Numbered from the stretch's first letter, positions 51,465 through 63,439 are shown. The stretch: 64,000 nucleotides of DNA from Pteria penguin (GCA_035048485.1 CM068586.1:48004215-48068214); one strand, 5' to 3'. Notes: generated by a model not told the origin, from the sequence alone. Program-made: numbers and translations.

Positions 51465-51800
51465 TTCAAAGAAAAAAGAGGAGTTACTGGCTCAGTTATG
51501 TTTTCAGAAGTTCACCATGGAGCTATACAATACATGAATATAAATAATATACTAGAACATATAACACATTACAAAAATATTTGATTGTAGTGCAGTTACG
51601 ATACCGACTTAGGACGGTCATTTAATTTGACAAAAGCCAAACAAATGGTGTGGTTAACCGGTTTACGGGCCCACTGTCCCACTCACCGTAACAGCAGAAC
51701 AATCAAAGTACGTACATTAAAAAATATATTAATAATCTTCCTTGTAAAGAACAAGGGTCAACAGCTATCGCATATTGAGAGGTCATAGAAATATAAACAA
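51465..51800 (-). mobile_element. Naiad tail, short copy
   Basis: Selenocysteine-family 3' UTR, ending with the family terminus and truncated before the SECIS region. The intact site is at about 16440 in the other segment copy. Confidence 0.75.
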
Positions 51801-52186
51801 ATTTACATTCAAGCTACCCTTACTCCTATTCATTTTTTGTTTGAATAGTATCAGCTGAATATGCCTAGTGTCCATGCTTATAACAAGTGATCATTCTCAA
51901 TCTTGAATAAATTTTGATTCTGAAATTACATTCTAAGAGAATTCTAATGCCGTGATGTGACCATACATACAATACAGTTCTTTTAGATGCACATTTATTT
52001 TCAACATTTTTAAAGATACAGATAACTCTCAAAAAGTAATTAAAAAAATGTTCGAGTATCTATATGGAATCGGTTATATTTATTTCTTAACAACGCCAGA
52101 GATATATGATCGAGGTGAAGTTATTTTTTGCGTTTCCCTCACTTTTTCAGAGTGGATTTTATATTCATTATTGATATTGAGTAATG

Positions 52187-54714
52187 TAAAGCTGATGGAT
52201 AAATCCAAACCACAAGTCCAAAAATCATGAAACCATAGGACATACAAAATCAGTGAAAATGAAAAACAAATGGAAAATAACAAAATATGTCTACTTGAAG
52301 AGCATATGTGAACCCCTGTGATGGAGTGAGATCAGGTGCCCGGGGAGAGTGAGCATCTCCTGCTTGCTAGCAACACCCGTCACATATACCCCGTAGAAAG
52401 AGTCAAATCGTGTGAATTCCATATGTATCTATATATGGAGAAGTCGAAGTAGGTAACCTTCTAGTATAGAAGGTGTCAAATCTGTGTAAAGTGATCGGAA
52501 TCGGTCTCAGTCCAGAATATCATTTAAAAGTCTGGATAACGAGATATCATATGGAGTAATAAGAGTCTCGTAACGACCGTAGAACTTCCTCAGTGACGAT
52601 GCTAGTCTAGCACATATATAACCCTGGTTGAGCAGCTTAACTGAAAGTCGCCTTGCCCTCAGAACAAAGTCATTGTAATTTGAACATGCTCTGGAATAAC
52701 GTATTAACTGAGATATGAATACACCGTATGCGGGCGATGATGGAATGTTGCTACTTATGAAAGGAAAGTTTGTGATAGCGAAATTGAAATCGTCACGTTT
52801 GTCATAGAGTGAGGTGTTCAATTGACCATTAATGTCGAAAGACAACATAATATCTAAATACGAAGTAGAATTACTAGTTTCTGTGGTTTCTTTGACCTCC
52901 AGTTCACTTGGATAGATGATGCTAAGGTAATCCGCGAATGAAGGATTATTAATTGAAAGCAAGTCATCTATATATCTGTAAGTAAAATTGAAGCCAAGAG
53001 CCAATTGTTTTTTTCCTTGCGAAAGCAAAGACTGAATGAACTCAGCTTCGTATGAATAAAGGAATATGTCAGCCAGAAGCGGAGCACAGTTAGTGCCCAT
53101 TGGAATGCCGACAATTTGTTGAAAAACCTTACCTCCAAACACCACAAAAAATTTATCGATAAGAAAGTTCAACATCTGGATGACAGCTGTTTCAGTGTAT
53201 TTATTTTTGGAATCAGAATTTTCCCTAACAAAGTAAGTTTTATCGTGGCCTATTACTATATATTTGAATTTGCGGCTTCCGTTTTTACTAGTAAATGCAT
53301 TTTGAATAATTTCCGCTAATCTGTCTTTTAATTTCTGATGAGGGATCGTTGTGTACAGAGTCGAAAAGTCAAAAGACTTGATGGAGTGAATTTTAGTAAA
53401 ACTTTTTGATTTTAGATGTTCTAACAACTCTTTTGAATTTTTAAGGATCCACATTTGATTAATTCCACTTCTGGAATATACTGTTTCGCAATATCTATGA
53501 AGGCCAGATTTAATTTCTGATAATATTTTTGTGAGTAGCATCGATACAGATTTTGTGGAACACTTCGAGGAACCAGCGATAAAGCGTTGTTTGTACGGAG
53601 TTTTGTGCATTTTTGGAATACAGTACAAATATGGAAGTTCTAAATTCAATTTATTTGAGTCAATACCAAACGTATTGAGGACAGATTTATGATTCTCGAG
53701 TACTTCCGAAACCGAAAAGTTCGTGAGAGTATAAGTAGGATTTCCTGGAGCTGAATTTAATCCTAATTCTTTCACTAGGCTGTCAAAGTAATATTTCTTA
53801 CAAGTAAATGTATAATTATTAGATGCTTTATCTGCTGGTGTAATGATATAATGTTCTTGGAGGAAGGTAAGTTCTCTGACAACATCAGGATCTTTAAAAA
53901 TAGATTCGAATCTGGTGTTTACAGAACCTTGTAATTTTTTAATTTTTGATCTCAGCAGTACTGCAATAGATTTTATCCATTCCGAAAGAGTGTCGACTTG
54001 TACTTCCTCTCTTTTTGCCCATCGTGTGGCATATTCCTCGCAGCAGTTCATAATATTCTCAAAATTTTGGCTCCATGTGAATGATCTGGGTTCTCTGTAT
54101 TTTGGACCTTTAAGTAAAGGTTCTCTTAATTTAGTGTTTTTAACTATATCGAGATCACCAGTAATGACATGGTCACAAGGAGAATATACGAAATTAGACG
54201 AGGAACATGCACACGGTTGAGAATGGCATGCAGAGTTGCTAAGATCAAGACATTGTAGAAACCCTTTGTAATTATAAATTTTGGATGCAACTGATGGCGT
54301 GTAGCTATAGGAAATACATGGCGGATCTTTGTTTTTGAAATATGGAGGTATTTTCTCTAAAACAGACTTATGATTTAAAATTTGGCCGAAATTTAAATAA
54401 TCAATGCCTTTATTTGCAAATTTAATTTTGATGAAAGGGCGATTAGATTTTTCCATAGAAATATCGGACTTGACGGGACGAAAAAGTCTAGCGGTCGATA
54501 TGTCCATAATAATGCCATCTAGTCTATACTCTGCAGAGCTTATATCAGTGAATATACGGTGTCTGGACGATACGTACAACTCGTGTAATTTTCTGAGTGA
54601 AATAGAATAAAGTTTTGTACGAATGTGATGAAGGCCCAAAGGTTTATTTATAAATGGCAAAAGAGCATCAAAGGAAATATTATGTATTTCAGGTTTGTTG
54701 TATTTGCGTGTACT
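52187..54714 (-). mobile_element. Cys-family Naiad inserted in the membrane exon
   Basis: The exon reads ATATTGAGTAATGT up to 52187 and resumes at GTTGGCATGG (54717), so the insertion point is exact to a few bases. The element is 5'-truncated within the endonuclease-RT linker, at a point that matches position 475 of the copy at the window start. Its 3' UTR is 52188-52506. Confidence 0.85.
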
Positions 54715-54753
54715 GTGTTGGCATGGTGGTAAATGCTGTTTCTGTGATTGCAA
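52507..54753 (-). CDS. Naiad reverse transcriptase, uninterrupted (Cys family)
   Basis: Open for 748 codons. The first 13 codons come from the flanking host exon in antisense, so the native protein starts inside the frame and lacks the endonuclease. Seen in order: C-A-C linker motif (about residue 180), F-D-F-S-T-L-Y-T-T (RT motif A, about 461), I-V-G-I-P-M-G-T-N-C-A-P (about 548) and Y-R-Y-I-D-D-L-L (catalytic, about 593). Absence of stops implies a recent insertion. All positions that are TGA in the other family are Cys codons here where they can be compared. Confidence 0.85.
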   Translation of the reverse strand: MQSQKQHLPPCQHSTRKYNKPEIHNISFDALLPFINKPLGLHHIRTKLYSISLRKLHELYVSSRHRIFTDISSAEYRLDGIIMDISTARLFRPVKSDISMEKSNRPFIKIKFANKGIDYLNFGQILNHKSVLEKIPPYFKNKDPPCISYSYTPSVASKIYNYKGFLQCLDLSNSACHSQPCACSSSNFVYSPCDHVITGDLDIVKNTKLREPLLKGPKYREPRSFTWSQNFENIMNCCEEYATRWAKREEVQVDTLSEWIKSIAVLLRSKIKKLQGSVNTRFESIFKDPDVVRELTFLQEHYIITPADKASNNYTFTCKKYYFDSLVKELGLNSAPGNPTYTLTNFSVSEVLENHKSVLNTFGIDSNKLNLELPYLYCIPKMHKTPYKQRFIAGSSKCSTKSVSMLLTKILSEIKSGLHRYCETVYSRSGINQMWILKNSKELLEHLKSKSFTKIHSIKSFDFSTLYTTIPHQKLKDRLAEIIQNAFTSKNGSRKFKYIVIGHDKTYFVRENSDSKNKYTETAVIQMLNFLIDKFFVVFGGKVFQQIVGIPMGTNCAPLLADIFLYSYEAEFIQSLLSQGKKQLALGFNFTYRYIDDLLSINNPSFADYLSIIYPSELEVKETTETSNSTSYLDIMLSFDINGQLNTSLYDKRDDFNFAITNFPFISSNIPSSPAYGVFISQLIRYSRACSNYNDFVLRARRLSVKLLNQGYICARLASSLRKFYGRYETLITPYDISLSRLLNDILD

Positions 54754-54940
54754 TTATCATCATCAGAAAGAAATAAGTGTTACCTGTCAAAAATTACAAA
54801 ATGCTGTTATTGTTTTGAAAACATATTAATATTCTACACTATATCAAATAGATGAAGAAGTAATTATAATATAGTATAATTTGCATGATATAATATATAA
54901 TGCAAATTATACTAAAGTCTAGTTTGTAATTATAATAAAG

Positions 54941-55840
54941 TGCTCCGCTTCTGGCTGACATATTCCTTTACTCATACGAAGCTGAATTCATTCAGTCTTT
55001 GCTTTCGCAAGGAAAAAACAATTGGCTCTTGGCTTTAATTTTACTTACAGATATATAGACTTGCTTTCAATTAGTAATCCTTCATTCGCGGATTACCTTA
55101 GCATCATCTATCCAAGTGAACTGGAGGTCAAAGAAACCACAGAAAGTAATAATTCTACTTCGTATTTAGATATTATATTGTCTTTCGACATTAAGGGTCA
55201 ATTGGTCATCTCACTCTATGACAAACGTGACGATTTCAATTTCGCTATCACAAACTTTCCTTTCATAAGTAGCAACATTCCATCATCGCCCGCATACGGC
55301 GTATTCATATCTCAGTTAATACGTTATTCCAGAGCATGTTCAAATTACAGTGACTTTGTTCTGAGGGCTAGGCGACTTTCGGTTAAGCTGCTCAACCAGG
55401 GTTATATATGTGCTAGACTAGCAACGTCACTGAGGAAATTCTATGGTCGTTACGAGACTCTTATTACTCCATATGATATCTAGTTATCCAGACTTTTAAA
55501 TGATATTCTGGACTGAGACCGATTCCTATCATTTTACACAGATTTGACACCTTCTATACTAGAAGGTTACCTACTTCGACTTCTCCATATATAAATACAT
55601 ATGGAATTAACACGATCTGACTCTTTCTACTGGGTATATGTGACGGGTGTTGCTAGCAAGCAGGAGATGCTCACTCTCCCCGGGCACCTGATCTTACTCC
55701 ATCACAGGGGTTCACATATGCTCTTCAAGTAGACATATTTTGTTATTTTCCATTTGTTTTTCATTTTCACTGATTTTGTATGTCCTCTGGTTTTATGATT
55801 TTTGGACTTGTGCTTTGGATTTATCCATGATCTTTACATT
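54941..55840 (+). mobile_element. Second Cys-family Naiad, opposite orientation, truncated
   Basis: Begins inside the RT (after G-T-N) and runs to the same 3' end. A 1-nt loss in an A run and a 3-nt loss remove one Asp of the Y-I-D-D motif, so the RT is dead. It lies in the intron after the broken membrane exon, 226 bp from the first copy. The intact site is near 16990 in the other segment copy. Confidence 0.8.
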
Positions 55841-56834
55841 GCATTATATATTTCTGTAATTTATAAATACTCTTATATCGATGAACTGATCCATAATGAT
55901 TAATAGATGTGTTTCAAGTTTTCATATAAACTTCTTTATTGAATCAAAGTCATGCATTATGTCATTTATTAAAATAATATATTAGCACATCACCTATACA
56001 CTGTCTGTGTAGATTCGTTGTATCTCTGTAGTGTTTAACTGTTTTGACACTGTTTTGTGTCATATTCATGTTTTAGGCATTCATTGGGATGAAGATAGCC
56101 AAAGATGTCATTTGTTTTCCAAGGGTCAAGAAGATTTTAATTGTTATATTGTTGTTAGAGTCACAGTGAAGTTGCATCAACTCCTTCCCTATTTTACACT
56201 CATGTCTTTTACAAATAACATAAATTTACTTATAGTGTATTGTGATTATTAATTGTCTATTTCATTTTAATCACATTCTTTACCTCCAAGTTAGTCATAA
56301 AGATATACAGCTTTTCCGTAAGATTTGATTAATTCATGATTTCTTTGGGCTCAACTGACAGGTAAATAAGTCATTCATAGAATGATATTTGATGATATAA
56401 AAATTATACAACACTAAGGAATGCGGAACAGGCGTGATTTCCTGGTTTGTCATACTAATACCAAAAGGGTTAGTAATATTTACATTCACGTGCAATCATA
56501 CGAACAATAATAAGAGGGTCTTAATATTCACATTTACGTACAATCTTACTAATGTTAAAGTTGTATAGTGGCTAGTATTTATAGGTTATTGGTTGTAATA
56601 TCGTGATATATTTTAGATCAATGCCTTTGCGCAGCGTTTTCACATGTAATCCGACTTGGTATAAACTGCCTTCATTATATGTATCTGAATTCTGCCATAA
56701 TAGTCATGTTTGTAACAATTTACGCCATTACTTAGGCCTAGTTCATGTTGTGATGTTCATTTTTCCGGATGTAAATAAAAATTAACTTCTCACTTTCACT
56801 CTATATATGATATACTGGAATTTTTTTTTTTTTT

Positions 56835-57110
56835 TTTGAGTTTGCATAACATCAGATCCTACACATTGACTGCAGTAGGGTCCCTTGTCTGTTTGATCTG
56901 CGAGATTTCTACAATGGCAGTTATAATTTCGGTGTGTTCACGCTGTAGAGTTGATATCTATACATGTTAACAAAAATTACTTCTTACTTCTCTAACCTTA
57001 CAAAGGTTATTCTAGTCCCAGTTCCATTTGATCTGCAATACTTGTTGATAGTGGCTTCCACGGAAATTGTTGTGCCAGTTGGTAAAGTTAGATCCAAATT
57101 CATTTAGTAT
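56835..57110 (-). pseudogene. FAD-linked oxidase last-exon remnants, duplicated-segment copy
   Basis: The counterpart of 18050-18330, with the same two partial last-exon copies. More degraded around the intervening sequence. Confidence 0.6.
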
Positions 57111-57759
57111 ATGGCAAATACTAAGTTGAATGGCTGTGACTACGATGGAGGTGACAGACACTAATTATTTTTTTTTTTCAAATTTAAAACCAGTACAGTC
57201 AATATAAAATGCCAATTATGAATTAATATCAGTTCGCGAACCTTAGAGTTACTCAAATATGCAGAAATTGTAAATATTAATAATAAATTGCATTATTAGT
57301 TTCTCTGCATTTAAATGTTGCTTTTTGTTGTCTTAAAACATATACAACGGGGTAATGGCGTTCTCGAAGATATTCAGTGACGAAAGTAACAAAATTATAG
57401 GGTGCTAAAATGTGGTTAGTGGCAGGTAGTATTTTTATATATACTCATGCTTATTTTAGGGTTTGAATCCTCACCAGATATGCTTAACTAAATAGGTTGA
57501 CACCAACAGGCAATAACACATAGAAAGTATTTTAAAAAGTAGTATGCTATATAAAGAGTCCACATTTTACAAATTCAACAAAGTAATATGTTTTGAAAGC
57601 TTCAGTGTATAAGAGTAGGAATCAGTCGAAATAGCTCTATCCTATTACAGCTCATCTCACAATGATACCACGTACATTAAATAAAATAAAATATCAACTT
57701 GTATGTTGCATGCAATTCTCAAGTGTAGTTTAACATGACAAATATAAAAAAAATAACAA

Positions 57760-57774
57760 TAAATAAATAAATAA

Positions 57775-57850
<76 letters not shown>
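57760..57850. repeat. AAAT then AT microsatellite
   Basis: AAAT/AATA repeats lead into a run of about 35 AT units. The other segment copy lacks it. Confidence 0.95.
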
Positions 57851-57854
<4 letters not shown>

Positions 57855-58327
57855 ACAAATAAACCTTGTGGTTGGTGCAAATAACCTTCATTCTTTAAAA
57901 GATGTCAACAGTAAATTTCGGATGCTCTAAAATTGCATTTCAACCGATGCTTGTTGATCAGTATTTGAAATCGCGTATATAACGCCAGTATAAATAACCT
58001 ATAAAACGATATAGGGTCGCTAAGTCTCGTCATGTGACCTCCGAGACTTTACGAGAATTATCACTTCCGGGTACATCGTAGAAAATGGCTCTGTCACTGC
58101 AGTACGGGGTGAACTACATGAACAGACAATCTAAGCTGTCCCGTAAAGTGAAGTAGCAGTAGATGTGGCCGTGTACAGCGATTCACCATACTTAGATGAA
58201 TTAAGAGTTATATATGCAAATATCCGAGCGTCAATGCGGGTTAAATCATAGCCACAGTGCATGTATGTCAGTGCAGTAACGTAATGTCGTAAGACTAAGA
58301 GGTCAATGTACTGTAGGTGTGTGTACA

Positions 58328-58330
<3 letters not shown>

Positions 58331-58376
<46 letters not shown>
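58331..58376. repeat. GT microsatellite
   Basis: About 23 GT units inside the 4.7-kb element. Confidence 0.95.
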
Positions 58377-58381
<5 letters not shown>

Positions 58382-61016
58382 GAGAGAGAGGATAACAAGA
58401 TTCTGTATTTTTTATTATCAAGTAGTACTGACATGTAGAAAAGTATATTTAAATGTATAATCTATGTACATGTAGAGCTACAGTAATTCTATTCCTTATT
58501 AATATTAGTTATTATAGTAAATATTAGCAAGGAAGCTTAAAGATATCCGACTCGGCTGTAGAGTTAAAATAATAGCGAAAGCTAATGTTGCATGACAAAT
58601 AATATATGCATGTACATCAAATAACACAAAGATCTATCTACCTAAAATCAAACATAATGTATGCAATATACATCAAATCATTCACAATATTAATTGGTCT
58701 GGGTACTACAAATTACCGAAAAACACAGACAGTTACCTAAAACACGGGGCAAAGTACCGAAGACACTCTTGTATGTACGGAAAACATGCATTGTGATATG
58801 CTATTGATATGTATAAACATTTTCTAACCAGTGTTTAACTTGTAGTCATTCCCTATTAGCTACAAATGGCAAGAATAATTTAAACATCTGCAGCAACAAG
58901 CCATTACTGTATGTCTGAGTTCAAGCTCAGATGATCTCTTGTCAACATGAAATGTAATCAACTGCATTACTATATAATTTAAAAGTTAGAAAAAGAAATG
59001 AAAGTTAACATTATATGATAGATAGAATTTGTTATGGCAGAGATAGAAAAAATATCCAGCTCATTTTGCAAGTGTTCAGGGCAGTTTGGTGCTGTGTACT
59101 GTCTCCATTCAAAATGATTATGTTTAACTTTAAGGCAGGATTGTACTACGACTTCCAGCTCTTTTTGATCTGGGGGTTTGAAGGTATATGCATGTAGCAC
59201 CAACCAAAATGTGTTTTTGGTGCATACATTTGTACATGCATGTTTTTGATACTTTGTCCCATGTTTTCGGTAAATATCAGTGTTTTCGGTAATTCGTAGA
59301 ACCGATTGGTCTAATCAATAAGATGTAAAAATTTACTATTTAACATTTATAAATAGTCCATACATAAATAGATATATATCTACAATACAGATTAATAAAC
59401 ATTGTTCATGAATCATGTAGATCTACTTTGAGTGGTGGGGGTACATTGTTAAGGGTAGTTACAGGGCAACAGTGGGAGATAGCTAGCTTTTATTATCACT
59501 TTCAAATGCAGTTTACCATTGAGAACAATGTTAATGTTTAATTAAGATTCAAGATTTTATTGACATAAACCGTACATGTTGGCATTATCAATATTATAAC
59601 AGAATATTCAACTAAAGATAAATAAAGTACGAATGAACAGGTTATAATAAAATATTACATGCATAGATCTATAATATTTCAGACATTTTTAATTAAGAAC
59701 TAAAAATCCCTCTTTAACACACCAATGTGCATATGGGCATTACATTAGTAAAGTAGGTTCGATTCCTACCATTGGTTTCATGTTGAGGGATTGATTTCAT
59801 TTCTTTCATAAAATGGTACACAAATAGATGTATAGGGTAATTCCCATAGGGAAATATAAATGTCATCTTTTAGCTGCAGCATGTATGGGTATGTGTTGGG
59901 TTATGAGCAGGATATTATAAATATATATTATGGTTATCTTTTAAATTCTATTGGACACAAACACAGTGTGTGTACATTCATCATACAATCAATGCATCAA
60001 AAAGTTAATAATTACTGTATTAACTAATGCATGTACAAGTAACTTGTAAGGATTATAAACTTAAAAACAAATTTATTCATCTACAGACATTCATCCCTCT
60101 GTATTATTTCAAATTCAAGAATATTTGTAAATCAATTTAATTCAAATCAAGTAGTTTTTTTTTAAATATTTGGATAATACATTTTAGAATAGTTGCAAAT
60201 TTATTTTTTTAATTTGGTGTTTTTGCAATACAGAGTTATTTCCCATTTGTGCAGGCATCTGACGTCATGATTATTGTGAAGTCATATATTTCATTATGAA
60301 AGCATTATTTTTATCTTTTTGTTTCCCATAATTTTCATCAGATTTCATTTCATCATATTTTATATTTTAATGCATATGTAAATGAGAGCAGGAATTTTAT
60401 ACATTTTCAATTTCAGTTAGCGACAGAGATGGACACATAACATTAAAAAATTCACATGATTATTAGCATCAGATTCAGGGTCAGCTTTATCTTACAAGAA
60501 GTCAGTGTTGTGACTTAGTAGTTTGACCCTAAAGGACATACAAATCATGAAAGTCCAGAAAGATCCATCCTTGTGGATCAACATATCTGCTATGTTGGAC
60601 TTTTATTTTGGCAAATTCCTTACATCAATGGAAAAAAAATTGTCTGAAAAAAAGAGAGGGATAAGGAAAGAATAAGAATTAATAATTCATACATGTATTA
60701 TGAAATATCTTTAAAAATGATTTAAAGTCTTAAAACAGTTCAAATGAAAAATTACTTATCTTCTTTTGATAATTTCATTTTTATATAATAATATCTTAAA
60801 ATATTTTTCCTAAATTAACTTTGTAAAGTACAGTTACCATTTTTTTTTTGTTCTAGTATATCTTACCTAATTATGACCTTATAGTGATTGAATCAGATAT
60901 CACATCATTATCTACTATGTAAGTTTTTTTTAAATCAATTAATAGTATCTTTAAAGTAGAACCATATTTCATTGGATTAGATAATATAAAACAAACGACG
61001 TTCATGTTTCACTTAC

Positions 61017-61203
61017 CATAAGTTTCTTTGTATAGTCATTACAACCAGCTGAGGAGCATGCATTTTGGTATCTATGGTCATCACACTTTGATGAAAGTTG
61101 ATACATGCTAATATCTTCTACCTTGAATCCAATTTCATTCTCATCTGGTAGAGTTCCCTCATTTTGACAGGAAACTGTTTCCTTTGGTTTGATCCTACAT
61201 CTT
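61017..61203 (-). CDS. Candidate internal exon in the 4.7-kb element
   Basis: Bounded by TTTTCCTATAG acceptor and GTAAGT donor. Codes about 62 residues with six Cys (C-R-I-K-P-K near the start, C-S-S-A-G-C-N-D near the end). Family not recognised. Another possible exon starts at 59169 (H-F-E-W-R-Q-Y ... C-P-E-H-L-Q-N-E-L-D), after a CCCCCAG acceptor. A start-codon exon may lie near 62595 (M-V-Y-C-F-A-F). Confidence 0.4.
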
Positions 61204-61890
61204 CTATAGGAAAACATTAATTGATATCATTATAATTTATATGTTTATAATATTAGTTTGTGCCTCTACTTCTTTGTTTGTGATGTATGTCAATCCTCAT
61301 CTACCATGATATGGAGCCTCAGTTTATTTTGTTTCATCTCATCATCATGGTATCCACAGGGTTAGAATCAATGACCCTTCAATTATAAACCAAGCACCTT
61401 GCATTATTACCCTTGCAGACTCCATTGTAATTTGTATTCACTATATTTGTTATATATAATCATAAATAAAAGATTTTAGTATAAAAGGATAAATACATAT
61501 ATACTAGGTATACACATCAGATTAGCTAAAAAATGAAAAAATATCTTCATTTATCATTGTATTTGTATTCTAGAAGTCTCTAGGACAATGATGTATTTCC
61601 AAAAAAATTCTCAAAAGCATGGTTCAAAGTAAATCATATACATGTAATCACAAACATAACCTTGTTTAAAAAATACATTTTTACTAAATGCTTTTGAAAG
61701 GTAATTTAGCTCTTGGGGTGTACACTTCAGTGAAATATACTGCTTTAGAATAACAGAAGATGATCGGCCATTATCATTATTCCCGTCTTTAAAATGGCAA
61801 CTACATAGCTGATCATTATGAGTATAATGCCTGTCTTCTCTCTTAAAGATGAGTCACAAAATAAAAAAAATGTTCATTCTGATTTAATAG

Positions 61891-61893
<3 letters not shown>

Positions 61894-61986
<93 letters not shown>
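61894..61986. repeat. AT microsatellite
   Basis: About 46 AT units. Confidence 0.97.
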
Positions 61987-61988
<2 letters not shown>

Positions 61989-62344
61989 TTTGTTTCATTT
62001 TTGTTTTTGAATCATGTCACAATATATCATTTAGCATTTCGTTGCATTTAGGATGAGTGCTAATATACAAGCAATCCTATCCAATCTTGTCTGAGCTACT
62101 ACATGTATTAATTTATATAGTATTGAAGTGATTAGATTATTCAGGCCATCACAGATCTAGGCTAGTTACCTGAATCATGATAGTTTCAGTAGGTAGTTTT
62201 GTTTGAGTGGTCAGTCAGAAGAGGAATAACTGATGGGTAAAATGTGATATATGCTCTACACGGCAATACAGCAATAATGGGTAAGAAAGTGATATATTGC
62301 ATAGTAGTATATCCATTGCCTTTTAAAAAGCTAAACTAAGAAGT

Positions 62345-62386
<42 letters not shown>
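62345..62386. repeat. Run of 42 G
   Basis: Uninterrupted G homopolymer on the plus strand. The true length may differ, since such runs are hard to sequence. Confidence 0.9.
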
Positions 62387-62387
<1 letters not shown>

Positions 62388-62754
62388 AGAGATAAACTTC
62401 AAATAATAAGTTTAGTCTTTACATCCCGTCATTCCTGGCCGGTTTAGTTATCACAACTAACATGCTGTACATGTATTAATATTTTTTATATTTACTTACC
62501 TACACCTTTGATTACACTGGCGTCTCTCCTGGAAACAAGCTACAAGTGCTTATTCCTCCAATTTCAATGAGTACAAACGCGAAACAATAGACCATCTTTA
62601 CCAAGCAATGAGTTTTTAATGACGCATTAAACCGATGTACCCGGAAATGATGAAGTGACGGTAAAGAGAAAACCAAATCCGTGCGAGACTTACCGACCCT
62701 ATTATTATCCGCGTTAGACTTTCCACATGTATTTTCACTCTGGCATGTGATCAC

Positions 62755-62940
62755 CCCAGAAAGGTTACGGTATTAATTTAATTTGAGTACCATTCATGTT
62801 CTCAAATGTATCCTCAGCCATAGACCATCCATTACGATCATGGCGCACTGACATCTCAGTAACACGAAAGGTGGGAGCGCGAAGAATCGTTCCATTTAGA
62901 CGTCCTGGATAAATGTCACGTAGCGTTTAGAAATAATAGA
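62755..62940 (-). pseudogene. FAD-linked oxidase exon 1 remnant, duplicated-segment copy
   Basis: Matches exon 1 of the 27-kb gene over the stretch ending near the flavin-binding motif (minus strand of TTTGAGTACCATTCATGTT and CATCCATTACGATCATGGCG). Frameshifted. Longer than its counterpart at 20.05-20.19 kb, which has lost the middle. Confidence 0.6.
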
Positions 62941-62944
62941 TAAG

Positions 62945-63110
62945 AAATGTTGTTTAACCACGCTAATTGAAAGGCGTTTGTTACTTCAATTGACCGTCCT
63001 AAGTCGGTATCGTAAACGCAGTACAATTGAATATTTTTGTAATGTTTTTCCGTGTATATTCTACTATTATCATGTTTTTGTGAATGCCCATGGTAATTTG
63101 TGTCATACAG
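62945..63110 (+). mobile_element. Naiad tail fragment
   Basis: TTTAACCACGCTAATTG, CCGTCCTAAGTCGGTATCGT and TTTTTGTAATG match the selenocysteine-type Naiad 3' UTR. It closely resembles the fragment at 10.1 kb. Confidence 0.6.
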
Positions 63111-63439
63111 CTTTGTTTTCTCTTTCAGAATTTGTATGAATCGAAAGACCCAATTCCTTTACTGGCAGATCAGACTTAAGGAAATGGACGGTTAGATTTC
63201 TCTATTGGTATCTCTGAACTGAGGGTTCGATATAGACTTGCAATCCCCCCCCCCTTTCCCACAGAACCCCTACAGGAATTATATATACAAAATAAACGAA
63301 ATATCAGAATAATCACATTTTCAATATATTTCTGTAAGCGCTTTCGCTTTATACAAGCTCTTTAGACGGAATAACTAACTAATAGTTATACTATGACGTC
63401 ATGTTGTTTTGTCGTCATGGTGACTAAGGACAGTTTGTT

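Larger units (their letters stand above)
47640..56115 (+). pseudogene. Second copy of the MAM gene, 3' half, broken
   Basis: Exon counterparts: MAM exon 47669-47846 (acceptor AG changed to AT; its donor removed by a deletion), MAM end 48114-48205 (2-nt deletion in the G-D-I-A-I-D codons), lectin-like exon (most lost near 48500), stalk exon 48688-48853 (well kept), membrane exon 52151-52187 plus 54717-54776 (split by a Naiad) and tail exon near 56079. The first four exons of the intact gene have no counterpart, since the duplicated segment starts at the SINE. It cannot make the receptor. Confidence 0.75.
58012..62701 (-). mobile_element. 4.7-kb inverted-repeat element, class unknown, TA target
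   Basis: Ends TAGGGTCG(C/G)TAAGTCTCG are inverted copies (18 bp, one mismatch). A second shared block, TTCCGGGTACATCG, lies about 55 bp inside each end. Removing 58012-62701 restores the site at 20030 (ACGATA + TTATTATCCG) exactly, so this is a clean insertion with a TA target duplication. It has spliced-looking minus-strand pieces (see 61017-61203), a short plus-strand start codon frame at 58085, and several microsatellites. No transposase motif recognised. Confidence 0.7.

Noticed and set aside
61818..62051. Tyr-Ile frame near 61.9 kb
   Set aside because: Microsatellite artefact.
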